Source: Rhodospirillales bacterium
GTDB taxonomy: Bacteria > Pseudomonadota > Alphaproteobacteria > Rhodospirillales > Casp-alpha2
DNA length: 11,732 nucleotides
Assembly: GCA_018664265.1 (NCBI GenBank)
Contig: JABJOR010000130.1
Span: 1-11,732 of the forward strand
Direction: 5' to 3'
Of this stretch, positions 1 to 8,454 are shown piece by piece (within the stretch, counting starts at the first letter, position 1; every line of letters starts with the position of its first letter). The notes under the pieces are model-generated. The model was not told the origin of the DNA, did no database searches, and saw nothing but the letters and a program-made list of their open reading frames with translations. The translations under genes were made by a program, and so were the position numbers.

Positions 1-184
1 CGGCATCAGCCTGCCCGGCACGGGAGAACAACCCACGGCACCTGTTTTCATCGATGGTGAAAAGGCTGTTACCCTGCGCGGGGAAGGCCTTACTCAGGAA
101 TTTCACGATTTAATAGAAAAATACGTGGTGGAACATTTCGGAAAAACCGGACATAACACTTCTTCTACCGATAACACCGATTAA
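1..184 (+). CDS. ispG: IspG (GcpE), 4-hydroxy-3-methylbut-2-enyl diphosphate synthase, C-terminal fragment
   Basis: Only the last 60 codons are present; the frame starts at base 2 and ends with TAA at 182-184. The fragment opens with [11 protein letters not shown] and continues with APVFIDGEK and a TLRGEG-type segment, which matches the end of bacterial IspG, where this stretch follows the last iron-sulfur-binding part of the protein. IspG is a [4Fe-4S] enzyme of the MEP isoprenoid pathway that reduces the cyclic diphosphate MEcPP to HMBPP. The cluster cysteines lie upstream of the window and cannot be checked. The tail is polar and Thr/Ser/Asn-rich ([11 protein letters not shown]), probably disordered. 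hisS starts 12 nt downstream, so the two are probably cotranscribed; ispG-hisS adjacency is familiar in proteobacteria. Confidence 0.88.
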   Translation, partial: GISLPGTGEQPTAPVFIDGEKAVTLRGEGLTQEFHDLIEKYVVEHFGKTGHNTSSTDNTD

Positions 185-196
185 TAGGAATTTACG

Positions 197-1441
197 ATGT
201 CTTCATTACAGCCGGTTAAAGGCACCCACGATCTATTGCCTGCCGATATTGCACGCCACCGTATGGTGACGGATACGGCCCAACATGTATCCGGGCTTTA
301 TGCTTATGAAGAGATTGCTACGCCGATCTTTGAATCTACGCAAGTGTTCTCACGAACCCTTGGTGATACCTCAGATGTGGTGACAAAGGAGATGTATACC
401 TTTAGCCATAAAGGCAAGGAATCCATTACCCTGCGCCCGGAAAATACGGCCAGTGTCATGCGTTCCTTCATGTCCAATGGCATGCAGCGTCAGATACCGT
501 GCCGGTTTTTCTATCGTGGCCCGATGTTTCGTTACGAGCGCCCGCAAAAAGGCCGCCAGCGTCAGTTTCATCAAATTGGCATTGAGTGTATTGGCATTCC
601 GGATGCATTGGCCGATGTGGAAGTCATCGCAACGGGTGCGCATATTCTTAAAGAACTCGGTGTGCTGGAACGTACCACACTTGAGATCAATACCCTTGGA
701 GACACCGAAAGCCGCAACGCTTATCGTACCAAGCTGATTGAATATTTCACTCGTTATGAGAATGATCTGTCTTATGACAGCAAGGAGCGCTTAACCCGCA
801 ACCCCATGCGTATTCTTGATTCTAAAGATGAGAATGATCGAAAAATTATTGTCGATGCTCCGGAAATGAATGACGCTATGAATACAACATCACGGGAATT
901 CTTCGATAGGGTGTTGGAACACCTTGATTTGCTTGGCGTTAAATACCAGCTTAATTCCCGACTGGTTCGTGGATTGGATTATTATTGTCACACGGCTTTC
1001 GAATTTGTCACCACAGAGCTTGGTGCCCAAGGCGCTGTTATGGCGGGAGGTCGTTATGATGGTCTGATTGAGCAAATGGGCGGAAAGCCAACCCCTGGGG
1101 TTGGTTGGGCTGCCGGGGTAGAACGGTTGGCTATGATGATTGATGAGCCTGTTGCGCAAAGCCATCCGATCAGTGTTATTCCAATCGGTGACGAGGCTTT
1201 CCCTAAAGCATATGAGCTGGTCAATCGCCTGCGCCATGAGAATTTTGCTGTAGACTTCAGCATTTCGGGTAATATGAAAAAGCGTATGAATCGGGCGAAT
1301 GATGTTGGTGCGGTAGCCGCCCTTATGCTTGGTGAAGACGAGTTGGCACGTGACGCTGTTACGGTGCGTAATATGAAGACAGGAGAACAGACCGAGGTGG
1401 CTCTTTCCTCACTTGAGGAGCACTTGGTCTGTTATCGATAG
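197..1441 (+). CDS. hisS: Histidyl-tRNA synthetase (class II)
   Basis: This 414-residue protein charges tRNA-His with histidine using ATP in the cytoplasm. The N-terminus (VKGTHDLLP) is typical of HisRS. Class II motif 2 is at about 111-125 (FRYERPQKGRQRQFH). The two histidine-specific segments are LVRGLDYY at 256-263 and GGRYDGL at 284-290. Motif 3 is GVGWAAGVERL at 301-311. An anticodon-binding domain fills roughly 325-410. Length is close to the usual 420-430. The segment that is commonly LRPEGTA in HisRS reads LRPENTA (79-85), a mild variation. The ATG at 197 has a good Shine-Dalgarno (AGGA at 186-189, 7 nt upstream). It follows ispG by 12 nt and hemA begins 3 nt after its stop, so it sits in the middle of an operon. 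Confidence 0.97.
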   Translation: MSSLQPVKGTHDLLPADIARHRMVTDTAQHVSGLYAYEEIATPIFESTQVFSRTLGDTSDVVTKEMYTFSHKGKESITLRPENTASVMRSFMSNGMQRQIPCRFFYRGPMFRYERPQKGRQRQFHQIGIECIGIPDALADVEVIATGAHILKELGVLERTTLEINTLGDTESRNAYRTKLIEYFTRYENDLSYDSKERLTRNPMRILDSKDENDRKIIVDAPEMNDAMNTTSREFFDRVLEHLDLLGVKYQLNSRLVRGLDYYCHTAFEFVTTELGAQGAVMAGGRYDGLIEQMGGKPTPGVGWAAGVERLAMMIDEPVAQSHPISVIPIGDEAFPKAYELVNRLRHENFAVDFSISGNMKKRMNRANDVGAVAALMLGEDELARDAVTVRNMKTGEQTEVALSSLEEHLVCYR

Positions 1442-1444
1442 CGA

Positions 1445-2737
1445 ATGACCGATACGCTTCGCAAAACTATGATCCCGTTTGTGGTTGGGGCGAACCATCG
1501 CTCTAGCGGCCTGTCGTTTCGGGATCGGTTGTTTGTCGAAGACGTAATGGTTCCGGGCTTTTTGCAAAAACTTTCTGCTCAGGGCGTGTCTGAGGCATTG
1601 GTTCTTTCAACCTGTGACCGGGTTGAGGTTCAGGGCGTTCATGAAGAACCCGAAAGTATTACCCCGGTTATTCGCGAAGCCTTTGCCCATCACGCAGAAA
1701 TGGAAAGTACTGACTTTGGCGAACAGCTTTATTCCCTGTTCGACGAAGAAGCCCTGCGCCACATAATGCGTGTGGCCTCGTCTCTTGATAGTCAGGTCAT
1801 TGGCGAGCCACAGGTCCTTGGACAGGTTAAGGCAGCGCACCGGATTGCACGAGACGCCGGAGCGGTTGGTGGTGCGTTGGAAGCAATCCTGCAAGGTGCC
1901 TACAACACAGCCAAACAAATCATGACAGATACCGCCATAGGAGAACGCCCTGTATCTATTGCTGCGGGAGCCGTCCAGCTAGCCCGCGATGTTCAGGGTG
2001 ATCTTGGAAAATGCAGGGCAGTGCTCATTGGGGACGCTGAAATGGGTGAGATGGTTTCCACACAGTTGCTGGCTGCTGGTATTGGCATGCTGACAGTGAT
2101 GAATGATCGAGCTCCACAGCGTGCCAAAGGTGCTGCGCGTCGATTGGAATGCCATTCGGCGCCATGGGAAAACTTGTCTGAAGAACTCGATAAGGCAGAA
2201 ATTCTGATTACAGCACTGGGGCGACGGGTTCACACAATAAATGTTGATATGATCCGGGCAGCACTCGCAAAGCATCGCCGCAAGTTGATGTTTATTGTTG
2301 ATCTGGCTTTGCCGGGAGATGTGGACCCTGCTGTTAACCGTATAGATGAAGCTTTTTTGTATGACATTGGTGATCTGGAACGGGTTGCTATGGATGGCAA
2401 AAGTCATCGTGAGTCTGAGGCTCAGCAGGCTGAAGCAATCATAGAGCAGGCGCTGGTATCTTTTGATCGTGACAGAGCAGAACGCGCTGCCGTGCCAGCC
2501 CTGAGTCGCTTGCGGCGCCATGTTGAAGCCATGCGTGAGCAAGTATTGAAAGATGCCGGGGATGATGTAGATAAAGCCACGAACTTGTTGGCAAATCGCT
2601 TGTTGCATGAGCCCAGTGTAGCCTTGCGTGATATTGCTGCCGGAGGTAACAGTGCAGAACTGGGTGCCATGGAGCGTGCTGTTGAACGATTGTTTGCACT
2701 AAGTGATGCCGATAACACGGATAATGAGGAAGAATAA
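1445..2737 (+). CDS. hemA: Glutamyl-tRNA reductase (C5 pathway of ALA synthesis)
   Basis: This 430-residue protein is GluTR, which reduces glutamyl-tRNA-Glu with NADPH to glutamate-1-semialdehyde, the first step of tetrapyrrole synthesis by the C5 route. The start [11 protein letters not shown] is family-typical. The catalytic cysteine is C57 in LSTCDRVE, where an Asn usually follows the Cys. H106 lies in [20 protein letters not shown], the signature of the catalytic domain. The nucleotide-binding domain follows (about 165-315), with IGDAEMGE in place of the usual IGAGEMGE, then [13 protein letters not shown], and a helical dimerisation domain to the end. It is not the PLP-dependent ALA synthase that shares the symbol hemA. 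There is no clear Shine-Dalgarno at 1445; with 3 nt after the hisS stop, translational coupling is likely. A start at Met9 (1469) cannot be excluded. GluTR is unusual in Alphaproteobacteria; hemL should lie elsewhere in the genome. Confidence 0.95.
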   Translation: MTDTLRKTMIPFVVGANHRSSGLSFRDRLFVEDVMVPGFLQKLSAQGVSEALVLSTCDRVEVQGVHEEPESITPVIREAFAHHAEMESTDFGEQLYSLFDEEALRHIMRVASSLDSQVIGEPQVLGQVKAAHRIARDAGAVGGALEAILQGAYNTAKQIMTDTAIGERPVSIAAGAVQLARDVQGDLGKCRAVLIGDAEMGEMVSTQLLAAGIGMLTVMNDRAPQRAKGAARRLECHSAPWENLSEELDKAEILITALGRRVHTINVDMIRAALAKHRRKLMFIVDLALPGDVDPAVNRIDEAFLYDIGDLERVAMDGKSHRESEAQQAEAIIEQALVSFDRDRAERAAVPALSRLRRHVEAMREQVLKDAGDDVDKATNLLANRLLHEPSVALRDIAAGGNSAELGAMERAVERLFALSDADNTDNEEE

Positions 2738-2739
2738 AA

Positions 2740-3813
2740 GTGAATTTGGAAGAAAGTCTCGATCGTGTTTTGCATCGTCAGGAAGAATTATCCTCTTTGC
2801 TGTCAGACCCTGATCTGGCAGGGACAGACAAGTTTATTGAGTATTCAAAAGAATATTCAACCCTTCAACCTGTTGTTGATGTGGTAACGGCATTTCGTCA
2901 GGCTCAGGAAGAGCTGGGTGATTTGGCCGAGATGATCACGGATGCAGATTCTGATAAGGAAATGCACGATCTGGCGGAAGCAGAATTTCTGGAATTAAAA
3001 GAACGCCTCCCGGATTTGGAACGCCAGGTGCACGTCATGCTCCTTCCCAAGGATGAAGCCGATGCACGAAACGCGATTTTAGAAATCCGTGCAGGAACCG
3101 GTGGGGACGAAGCGGCACTTTTCGCTGCTGATCTTTATCGCATGTATCAACGCTATGCGGAAACGCGCGGGTGGAAATTTGAAAATCTGGATGTTACGGA
3201 AAATGAGCTTGGTGGTTTTCGGGAAGTGACTGCATCCATTACAGGAACCAATGTTTTTGCCAGGATGAAATTTGAATCCGGAGTGCACAGGGTACAACGT
3301 GTCCCTGTTACTGAGTCCAGTGGACGCATTCATACCTCTGCCGCCACGGTTGCTGTGTTGCCGGAAGCAGAAGATGTCGATGTTGATATTAACGTCAATG
3401 ATCTTCGGGTCGATACCTACCGCGCGCAAGGTGCAGGTGGGCAGCACGTCAATACAACAGATAGTGCAATTCGCATTACCCACATTCCTACAGGTGTGGT
3501 TGTGCAGTGTCAGGACGGAAGATCGCAACATAAGAACAAGGCTAAGGCAATGACGATGTTACGCTCAAAACTCTATGATACAGAACGACAGCGTATAGAT
3601 CAGGAGCGTTCGTCCGATCGCAAAAGCCAAGTCGGTTCCGGTGATCGCTCAGAGCGTATTCGCACGTATAACTATCCGCAAGGTCGCGTTACCGATCACC
3701 GCATTCAATTAACACTGCATAAGCTTGATCGATTCCTTGTCGGAGAGATGGATGAAATTATCGAAGCTTTGTTAGCTGCTGATCAGGCTGAGAAGCTGGC
3801 TGAAATAGCGTGA
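2740..3813 (+). CDS. prfA: Peptide chain release factor 1
   Basis: RF1 reads UAA and UAG stop codons on the ribosome and triggers peptide release. This 357-residue protein carries the codon-recognition tripeptide in its RF1 form (PVT, residues 189-191, in [14 protein letters not shown]) and the catalytic GGQ at 233-235 in GAGGQHVN. Length and motif positions fit RF1 closely. The N-terminal helical domain spans about 1-100. The start is GTG at 2740, 2 nt after the hemA stop, supported by a purine-rich Shine-Dalgarno (AGGAAGAA near 2727-2734). The SPF tripeptide of RF2 is absent and there is no RF2-type frameshift site. The downstream gene prmC methylates the glutamine of this GGQ, so enzyme and substrate are encoded together; their reading frames meet at the stop/start. 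Confidence 0.97.
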   Translation: MNLEESLDRVLHRQEELSSLLSDPDLAGTDKFIEYSKEYSTLQPVVDVVTAFRQAQEELGDLAEMITDADSDKEMHDLAEAEFLELKERLPDLERQVHVMLLPKDEADARNAILEIRAGTGGDEAALFAADLYRMYQRYAETRGWKFENLDVTENELGGFREVTASITGTNVFARMKFESGVHRVQRVPVTESSGRIHTSAATVAVLPEAEDVDVDINVNDLRVDTYRAQGAGGQHVNTTDSAIRITHIPTGVVVQCQDGRSQHKNKAKAMTMLRSKLYDTERQRIDQERSSDRKSQVGSGDRSERIRTYNYPQGRVTDHRIQLTLHKLDRFLVGEMDEIIEALLAADQAEKLAEIA

Positions 3814-4703
3814 TGTCAAAGATTGAGTTCAGTTTGGATAGCCTGCCAGACACACTGGGTATGGCTGTTGATGCTGTAGCGAAAAAATTCAAACAGGTTG
3901 GAATTGATGGTGCACGCCTTGATGCCCGGTTGATTGTTACGCATGGGCTCGGGGTAGAACCCCAAAAAGTGTTGACACATCCAGAGCTCTCCATTGCTCC
4001 TGAAGATTGCCAAAAAATCATTGAGATGGCGCACCGCCGCATACAACGCGAACCAATGTCGCATATATTGGGCGAGCGTGAATTCTGGTCGATGGATTTT
4101 AAAGTTACAGCTGACACCCTGACTCCAAGGCCTGATACGGAAACACTTGTTGATGTTGTTTTGTCAAAAGTTGCAAAACTCCCTACAGATAGCAAGCTTG
4201 GTATTCTGGATTTGGGAACAGGAACGGGATGTATTCTTTTAACTCTGCTTTCGGAAATTCCAAATGCAAATGGTATAGGGGTTGATATTAGCGAGGCAGC
4301 CTTGTCTGTAGCGCATGCAAATGCATCTTCGCTTGGGCTGCTAGGACGGGCTGCATTCAGTCAGGGGCATTGGGGGGATGGGCTTGAAGCCTGTTTTGAT
4401 ATTGTTGTGTCCAATCCTCCTTATATTCCAGCGCAAGATATTCATACCTTATCAGCGGAAGTATCTAAGTATGAGCCGAGGTCGGCCCTTGATGGTGGAG
4501 AAGATGGCCTTGATGCTTATTGCGACATTGCTGCTGATTTGAAACGCTTGCTTAAACCAGGCGGCTTTGCCTGTTTTGAAGTTGGTATTGGGCAGGCGGA
4601 GGATGTTTCAAAAATATTATCAGATAGTGGATTTACTAAAAATGAAATTCATTCTGATTTATCCGGTATCGAAAGAGTGGTCTTGGTAAATGCAACTATT
4701 TGA
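3813..4703 (+). CDS. prmC: Release factor glutamine methyltransferase PrmC (HemK)
   Basis: PrmC transfers a methyl group from S-adenosylmethionine to the glutamine of the GGQ motif in RF1 and RF2. The helical N-terminal domain ends with the family segment EPMSHILGEREFW, followed by TPRPDTE. The Rossmann SAM-binding loop is ILDLGTGTG (about 131-139). The catalytic tetrad NPPY is at about 201-204 in VVSNPPYIP. Length is 296 residues from the ATG at 3813, typical for the family (about 280-300). That ATG overlaps the prfA stop as TGATG, the normal arrangement for coupled genes. A GTG one codon earlier (3810) is also in frame but less likely. It is probably the last gene of the ispG-hisS-hemA-prfA-prmC operon. 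The old name HemK came from a haem phenotype; its neighbour hemA is a true haem gene, but the enzyme itself acts on release factors. Confidence 0.96.
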   Translation: MSKIEFSLDSLPDTLGMAVDAVAKKFKQVGIDGARLDARLIVTHGLGVEPQKVLTHPELSIAPEDCQKIIEMAHRRIQREPMSHILGEREFWSMDFKVTADTLTPRPDTETLVDVVLSKVAKLPTDSKLGILDLGTGTGCILLTLLSEIPNANGIGVDISEAALSVAHANASSLGLLGRAAFSQGHWGDGLEACFDIVVSNPPYIPAQDIHTLSAEVSKYEPRSALDGGEDGLDAYCDIAADLKRLLKPGGFACFEVGIGQAEDVSKILSDSGFTKNEIHSDLSGIERVVLVNATI

Positions 4704-4924
4704 AAGTTTTTAAAAAAAAAGGTTGGAATACCGAGCTAACCCGTTTACGGTCTATATTACTGGCGCTAGGGCGCGGTTCGTTCCCACCGGGGGTGGGAAC
4801 ATAAAATACCAATCACCCATGCAAACAACGATTGCGGAACGTGCAGATCATCGTTCATGAGCAATTTTAAAATGTGTATGGGGTTGATTAAAATTACTAC
4901 ACCTTAAACAAACAGTATACGGTA
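4704..4924 (+). other. Intergenic region with several inverted repeats; possible structured leader of the DUF4167 gene
   Basis: No gene is visible in these 221 nt. They begin with a run of nine A (about 4712-4720). In order they hold a small palindrome CCGTTTACGG (4741-4750), GCGC-TAGG...GCGC (4763-4774), a perfect 9-bp hairpin (4780-4800), and a bulged stem formed by CATG + AACGAT (4818-4832) with ATCGTT + CATG (4850-4859). The last 60 nt before the ATG are AT-rich and unpaired by eye. I could not identify a convincing -35/-10 pair; TTGATT at 4884-4889 has no good partner. The region may hold the operon 3' end, the promoter of the next gene, and a folded 5' leader. No known riboswitch class was recognised. 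Confidence 0.4.
4780..4800 (+). repeat. Perfect 9-bp inverted repeat (hairpin), possible end of the prmC operon
   Basis: GTTCCCACC and GGTGGGAAC pair perfectly around a GGG loop, making a strong GC-rich hairpin 77 nt after the prmC stop. It is not followed by a T-run on either strand (ATAAAATACC on plus, GAACCGCGCC on minus), so it is not a canonical Rho-independent terminator. It could end transcription weakly, stabilise an mRNA 3' end, or be part of a leader RNA for the next gene. Confidence 0.55.
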
Positions 4925-5659
4925 ATGATGAAGAACGGTTCAAACCAAGGGTCCAATCAACAACGTCGCGGTCGCGGCAGAAATTCCGGTGGTGGTGGCA
5001 AACGCCACTCCAATCAACGCTCTCATAGTTCAAACCATGAGAGCAACGGTCCGGAAGGAAAAGTGCGCGGAACTGCGCAGCAGGTTTTGGATAAATATCT
5101 TTCACTAGCGCGTGATGCAACATCTTCAGGTGAGCACATTGCGGCAGAAGGCTATTATCAATATGCAGAGCATTATTATCGCGTGATTGATGCTGCGAAT
5201 GCACAAAACCCTAATCAGAACAATAATCAGAACCGTAATCGTCACCAAAACGCTGAAACGCAGGAGCAACCAGTTGTCGCCACAGGCGACCAACCTGTTG
5301 TCACCACAGGTGATCAACCTGTTTCTGCGACGGGCGGTCAAGCTGTGGTAAATGCAGCCGTATCGGACGAAGCTCCTCAACAGAGCTCTGATCCGGCATC
5401 AAGTGAACGGCCGCAAGTTATCGAAATCAAATCAGTTGACGGTGTGGCCGTTTCAGTTGATTCCGATTCAAAACCCGTTTCAGAGTCTTTGCCTCTCGAT
5501 GATACACAGACAGTTGAAAAAAAGCCCAAGGCTGTAAAAGAACGCAAACCCAGGGTAAAAAAAGCAAAACCGAATATGGAAGCAAGCTCTGCCTCTGAAG
5601 ATACAGATTCTGCCACAAAAGATGGCGCTGTAGACCCACAGATGGCTGAAGCAGGTTAA
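4925..5659 (+). CDS. DUF4167 family protein (alphaproteobacterial, probable RNA-associated protein)
   Basis: This 244-residue protein begins with a basic low-complexity segment (residues 10-40, QQRRGRGRNSGGGGKRHS), then a conserved block at about 41-95 (NGPEGKVRGTAQQVLDKYLSLARD, and YYQYAEHYYRVI), which is the core of DUF4167. The remainder is disordered: an Asn/Gln-rich linker (96-113), a tandem octapeptide repeat QPVVxTGD (115-146), an acidic/Ser region, and a Lys-rich cluster near 192-215. No enzymatic motif is visible. The family's function is not established to my knowledge; the RGG-like N-terminus and its place near translation genes suggest RNA or ribosome binding, which is inference. 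Two adjacent ATGs (4925, 4928) could start it and neither has a good Shine-Dalgarno. The DUF4167-clpB order after prfA-prmC is a recurring alphaproteobacterial arrangement as I recall it. Confidence 0.85.
   Translation: MMKNGSNQGSNQQRRGRGRNSGGGGKRHSNQRSHSSNHESNGPEGKVRGTAQQVLDKYLSLARDATSSGEHIAAEGYYQYAEHYYRVIDAANAQNPNQNNNQNRNRHQNAETQEQPVVATGDQPVVTTGDQPVSATGGQAVVNAAVSDEAPQQSSDPASSERPQVIEIKSVDGVAVSVDSDSKPVSESLPLDDTQTVEKKPKAVKERKPRVKKAKPNMEASSASEDTDSATKDGAVDPQMAEAG
5267..5362 (+). repeat. In-frame 24-bp tandem repeat inside the DUF4167 gene, about 4 units
   Basis: Units lie at 5267-5290, 5291-5314, 5315-5338 and a degenerate fourth at 5339-5362. Each starts CAA and encodes an octapeptide: QPVVATGD, QPVVTTGD, QPVSATGG, QAVVNAAV. 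Units 1 and 2 are the most alike; divergence increases towards the 3' end. Because the unit is a multiple of 3, copy-number change would keep the frame. The repeat lies in the disordered linker after the conserved domain. Confidence 0.85.
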
Positions 5660-5709
5660 TAAAAGCCCGTATTGATTTTTCAAATTTTCCCATAATTCAA
5701 GTACATACG

Positions 5710-5739
5710 CTTGCGTATATCTTCAATGCGACCATATTT
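5710..5739 (+). promoter_or_regulatory. Candidate RpoH (sigma32-type) promoter of clpB
   Basis: CTTGCG (5710-5715) and CCATATTT (5732-5739), separated by 16 nt, resemble the alphaproteobacterial heat-shock promoter pattern (CTTG..., then a C-rich/CCATAT-like -10). clpB is a classic RpoH target, so the location fits. Transcription would begin near 5746, leaving a 5' UTR of about 95 nt. The call rests on visual similarity only. Confidence 0.45.
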
Positions 5740-5769
5740 TATGCAGTAATAGAGCATAAGATGTGGTCG
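5729..5769 (+). repeat. Two-part inverted repeat overlapping the candidate clpB -10 element
   Basis: CGACCA (5729-5734) pairs with TGGTCG (5764-5769), and inside it TTATGC (5739-5744) pairs with GCATAA (5754-5759) around a 9-nt loop. The structure spans the -10 and the expected start site. It could be the 3' hairpin of the DUF4167 transcript or an operator; there is no T-run after it to make a canonical terminator. Confidence 0.45.
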
Positions 5770-5779
5770 TACACGGTTG

Positions 5780-5822
5780 AATCTCACAGACTTTAATATA
5801 GATTCTTTATATCCGTGAGATT
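5780..5822 (+). promoter_or_regulatory. 5' UTR hairpin immediately upstream of the clpB ribosome-binding site
   Basis: AATCTCAC (5780-5787) pairs perfectly with GTGAGATT (5815-5822), and within the loop ATATA (5796-5800) can pair with TATAT (5808-5812). The stem ends 7 nt before the clpB Shine-Dalgarno GGGG (5830-5833). The SD itself is not in the stem, so this is not a standard SD-masking thermometer, but stem melting could still affect ribosome access. Pairing is seen by eye; function is inference. Confidence 0.45.
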
Positions 5823-5840
5823 TTGAAAAGGGGCCGGGTT

Positions 5841-8423
5841 ATGGAATTTGAAAAGTTTACAGAGCGTTCTCGCGGTTTTATTCAATCGGCACAATCACTG
5901 GCGTTGCGTAGTGATCACCAGCAATTAACGTCCCTTCACCTTCTCAAGGTAATGCTTGATGACAAGGAAGGCTTTGCCGCCACACTTATTGAGCAAGCTG
6001 GCGGACATTCTGCAGATGTTTTGGATGGTGTTGAACTTCAGTTAAAAAAATTGCCAAAGGTTGCTGGTGAAGGTGCCGGGCAGCTTTATGTAGATGCTGA
6101 ATTTGCTAAAATTCTTGCCCAGTCAGAAGATGTTGCAAAAAAAGCCGGAGATACATATGTGACGGTTGAGCAGCTCTTGCTGTCCATGGCGTTGGCTACC
6201 GGCACGACCGTTTCTAAAGTTCTCATTGATGCAGGGATAACACCGCAAAACCTTAATCAGGCTATCGAAAGTTTCCGTAAAGGCCGTCGGGCAAATAGCG
6301 CTACGGCAGAAGACAGCTATGATGCGCTTGCCAAATATGCACTTGATTTAACCCAGGCCGCATCTGAAGGAAAAATTGATCCGGTTATCGGCCGTGATGA
6401 GGAAATTCGCAGAACAATCCAGGTTCTCTCTCGCCGCACCAAAAACAACCCTGTATTGATAGGAGAGCCAGGTGTCGGCAAGACGGCAGTGGTCGAAGGG
6501 CTTGCCCAGCGCATTATAAACGGTGATGTGCCAGAGACACTGAAAGATAAAAAATTGATGGTGCTGGACCTCGGTGCATTGATAGCCGGGGCAAAATTTC
6601 GTGGAGAGTTTGAGGAACGCCTGAAAGCTGTCCTGAACGAAGTGGTGGCCTCAAACGGTGAAGTGGTGCTGTTTATTGATGAAATGCATACTCTCGTCGG
6701 TGCCGGAGCCAGTGAAGGCAGTATGGATGCATCGAACCTTCTTAAACCGGCATTGGCACGTGGCGAGCTTCATTGTGTCGGGGCGACTACCCTCAATGAA
6801 TATCGCAAGTATGTGGAAAAGGATGCGGCGCTTGCACGACGGTTCCAGCCTGTAATGGTTGAGGAGCCTTCTGTCGAAGACACGATTTCCATTTTACGCG
6901 GCATCAAGGAAAAGTATGAGCTGCACCATGGTGTAAAAATTGCTGATAATGCTTTGGTTTCTGCTGCCGTATTATCAAATCGGTATATTTCTGACCGGTT
7001 CTTGCCAGATAAAGCTATTGACCTTGTAGACGAATCGGCCAGTCGTTTGCGTATGGAAGTGGATTCCAAACCGGAAGAGATTGATGAACTGGATCGACGT
7101 ATCATCCAGCTTAAAATCGAACGCGAAGCCCTGAAGAAAGAATCGGATAAACCATCGAAAGACAGATTGAAAAAACTGAATGTAGAACTTGATGATCTGG
7201 AAGCAGAATCGGGGCTTTTAACCGGGCAATGGCAATCAGACAAAGATGCACTTGCCGGTACCACAAAACTTAAAGAAGAACTTGATCAAGCTCGTGGTCT
7301 AATAGAACGGGCTATGCGTGAAGGGCAATATGAAAAAGCTGGTGAGCTCCAGTATTCATTGATTCCACAGTTAGAGAACAAAATTGCCGAGGCTGAACAT
7401 ATCGAAAGCAACGAGACTTTGGAAGAGGCTGTAACCTCGGAGCATATTGCATCCATTGTCTCGCGCTGGACTGGTATTCCAGTGGATAAGATGTTGCAGG
7501 GTGAGCGTGAAAAATTGCTCGCCATGGAAGATAACCTGCGTAATCGTGTTGTCGGACAGGACGAAGCTTTAAGTGCGGTGTCCAATGCTGTAAGGCGCGC
7601 ACGTGCGGGATTGCAGGATATAAACCGACCAATCGGATCGTTCTTATTCCTCGGCCCCACGGGTGTCGGCAAAACTGAGCTGACCAAGGCTTTGGCGGAA
7701 TTCCTGTTTGATGATGAGCAAGCCATGGTGCGTATTGATATGTCGGAGTATATGGAAAAACACTCCGTTGCACGTCTGATTGGTGCTCCTCCTGGATATG
7801 TAGGCTATGATGAAGGCGGTGCCCTTACCGAGGCCGTTCGCCGTCGCCCTTATCAAGTGGTTCTGTTTGATGAGGTGGAAAAAGCTCATCCTGACGTATT
7901 TAATATATTGTTGCAGGTTCTGGATGATGGACGTTTGACGGATGGCCAGGGCCGCACCGTTGATTTTCGTAATGTCATGATTGTGCTGACATCGAATCTG
8001 GGGTCTGAAATCATGTCGCAACAAGAAGTCGGGCACGATTCTGATGAAATTCGGTCATTGGTCATGGATGTGGTCCGTAGTGCTTTCCGTCCGGAATTCT
8101 TGAACAGGCTGGATGAAATGATTCTGTTTCACCGCTTGTTCCCGGAAAATATGGGCAATATTGTGGAAATCCAGCTTGATCGGTTGCGACAGTTGCTCGC
8201 GGATCGGGATATGACCATGGAACTTGATGATCAGGCTATGCAGTGGTTGGCCGAAAAGGGATATGATCCTGCCTATGGCGCGCGCCCTCTGAAGCGTGTA
8301 ATTCAGCGATATTTACAAAACCCTCTTGCAAGCAAAATTCTGGAAGACACTCTTCATGATGGAGATAAAGTCCTTATTTCAGCAAGCGAAGATGGCCTTT
8401 TAATAAATGGCGATAAAATTTAA
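5841..8423 (+). CDS. clpB: ATP-dependent disaggregase ClpB
   Basis: ClpB is the hexameric AAA+ chaperone that extracts polypeptides from aggregates together with DnaK. The protein has 860 residues (E. coli ClpB has 857). Order: N-terminal double Clp-N domain (1-145), first AAA+ domain with Walker A GEPGVGKT (208-215) and Walker B VVLFIDE (275-281), coiled-coil M domain (about 400-520) that separates ClpB from ClpA/ClpC, second AAA+ domain with GPTGVGKT (605-612) and VVLFDE (673-678), and a C-terminal domain with [18 protein letters not shown]. Pore loops are GAKFRGEF (Phe at the usual Tyr position) and GYVG. No ClpP-binding tripeptide was noticed. The ATG at 5841 is preferred over an in-frame TTG at 5823, because it has a Shine-Dalgarno (AAGGGG at 5828-5833) and begins [15 protein letters not shown], matching the family. 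Heat-shock control is likely given the upstream promoter candidate. Confidence 0.98.
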   Translation: MEFEKFTERSRGFIQSAQSLALRSDHQQLTSLHLLKVMLDDKEGFAATLIEQAGGHSADVLDGVELQLKKLPKVAGEGAGQLYVDAEFAKILAQSEDVAKKAGDTYVTVEQLLLSMALATGTTVSKVLIDAGITPQNLNQAIESFRKGRRANSATAEDSYDALAKYALDLTQAASEGKIDPVIGRDEEIRRTIQVLSRRTKNNPVLIGEPGVGKTAVVEGLAQRIINGDVPETLKDKKLMVLDLGALIAGAKFRGEFEERLKAVLNEVVASNGEVVLFIDEMHTLVGAGASEGSMDASNLLKPALARGELHCVGATTLNEYRKYVEKDAALARRFQPVMVEEPSVEDTISILRGIKEKYELHHGVKIADNALVSAAVLSNRYISDRFLPDKAIDLVDESASRLRMEVDSKPEEIDELDRRIIQLKIEREALKKESDKPSKDRLKKLNVELDDLEAESGLLTGQWQSDKDALAGTTKLKEELDQARGLIERAMREGQYEKAGELQYSLIPQLENKIAEAEHIESNETLEEAVTSEHIASIVSRWTGIPVDKMLQGEREKLLAMEDNLRNRVVGQDEALSAVSNAVRRARAGLQDINRPIGSFLFLGPTGVGKTELTKALAEFLFDDEQAMVRIDMSEYMEKHSVARLIGAPPGYVGYDEGGALTEAVRRRPYQVVLFDEVEKAHPDVFNILLQVLDDGRLTDGQGRTVDFRNVMIVLTSNLGSEIMSQQEVGHDSDEIRSLVMDVVRSAFRPEFLNRLDEMILFHRLFPENMGNIVEIQLDRLRQLLADRDMTMELDDQAMQWLAEKGYDPAYGARPLKRVIQRYLQNPLASKILEDTLHDGDKVLISASEDGLLINGDKI

Positions 8424-8454
8424 ACAGAATAGTTAATTATTCGTCATTTTGGAA

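Noticed and set aside
1979..2608. 209-codon open frame antisense to hemA, and similar antisense frames over prfA, clpB and others
   Set aside because: Cys/His-rich, unlike any family I know, and fully opposite strongly supported genes; these are by-products of codon use.
1445..2737. Reading hemA as 5-aminolevulinate synthase
   Set aside because: There is no PLP aminotransferase signature; the STC-RVE and [11 protein letters not shown] motifs are of glutamyl-tRNA reductase.
3810..3812. GTG start for prmC one codon before the ATG
   Set aside because: The TGATG overlap with the prfA stop is the usual coupled arrangement; the difference is one residue.
4780..4800. Canonical Rho-independent terminator
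   Set aside because: The stem is strong but no T-run follows on either strand; recorded as a hairpin only.
5780..5822. ROSE or fourU RNA thermometer before clpB
   Set aside because: The Shine-Dalgarno lies outside the stem and no anti-SD pairing is visible; only a plain hairpin can be supported.
5823..5840. Start of clpB at TTG 5823 (six extra residues, MKRGRV)
   Set aside because: The ATG at 5841 has a well-spaced AAGGGG and gives the family N-terminus; the TTG would place the Shine-Dalgarno inside the gene.
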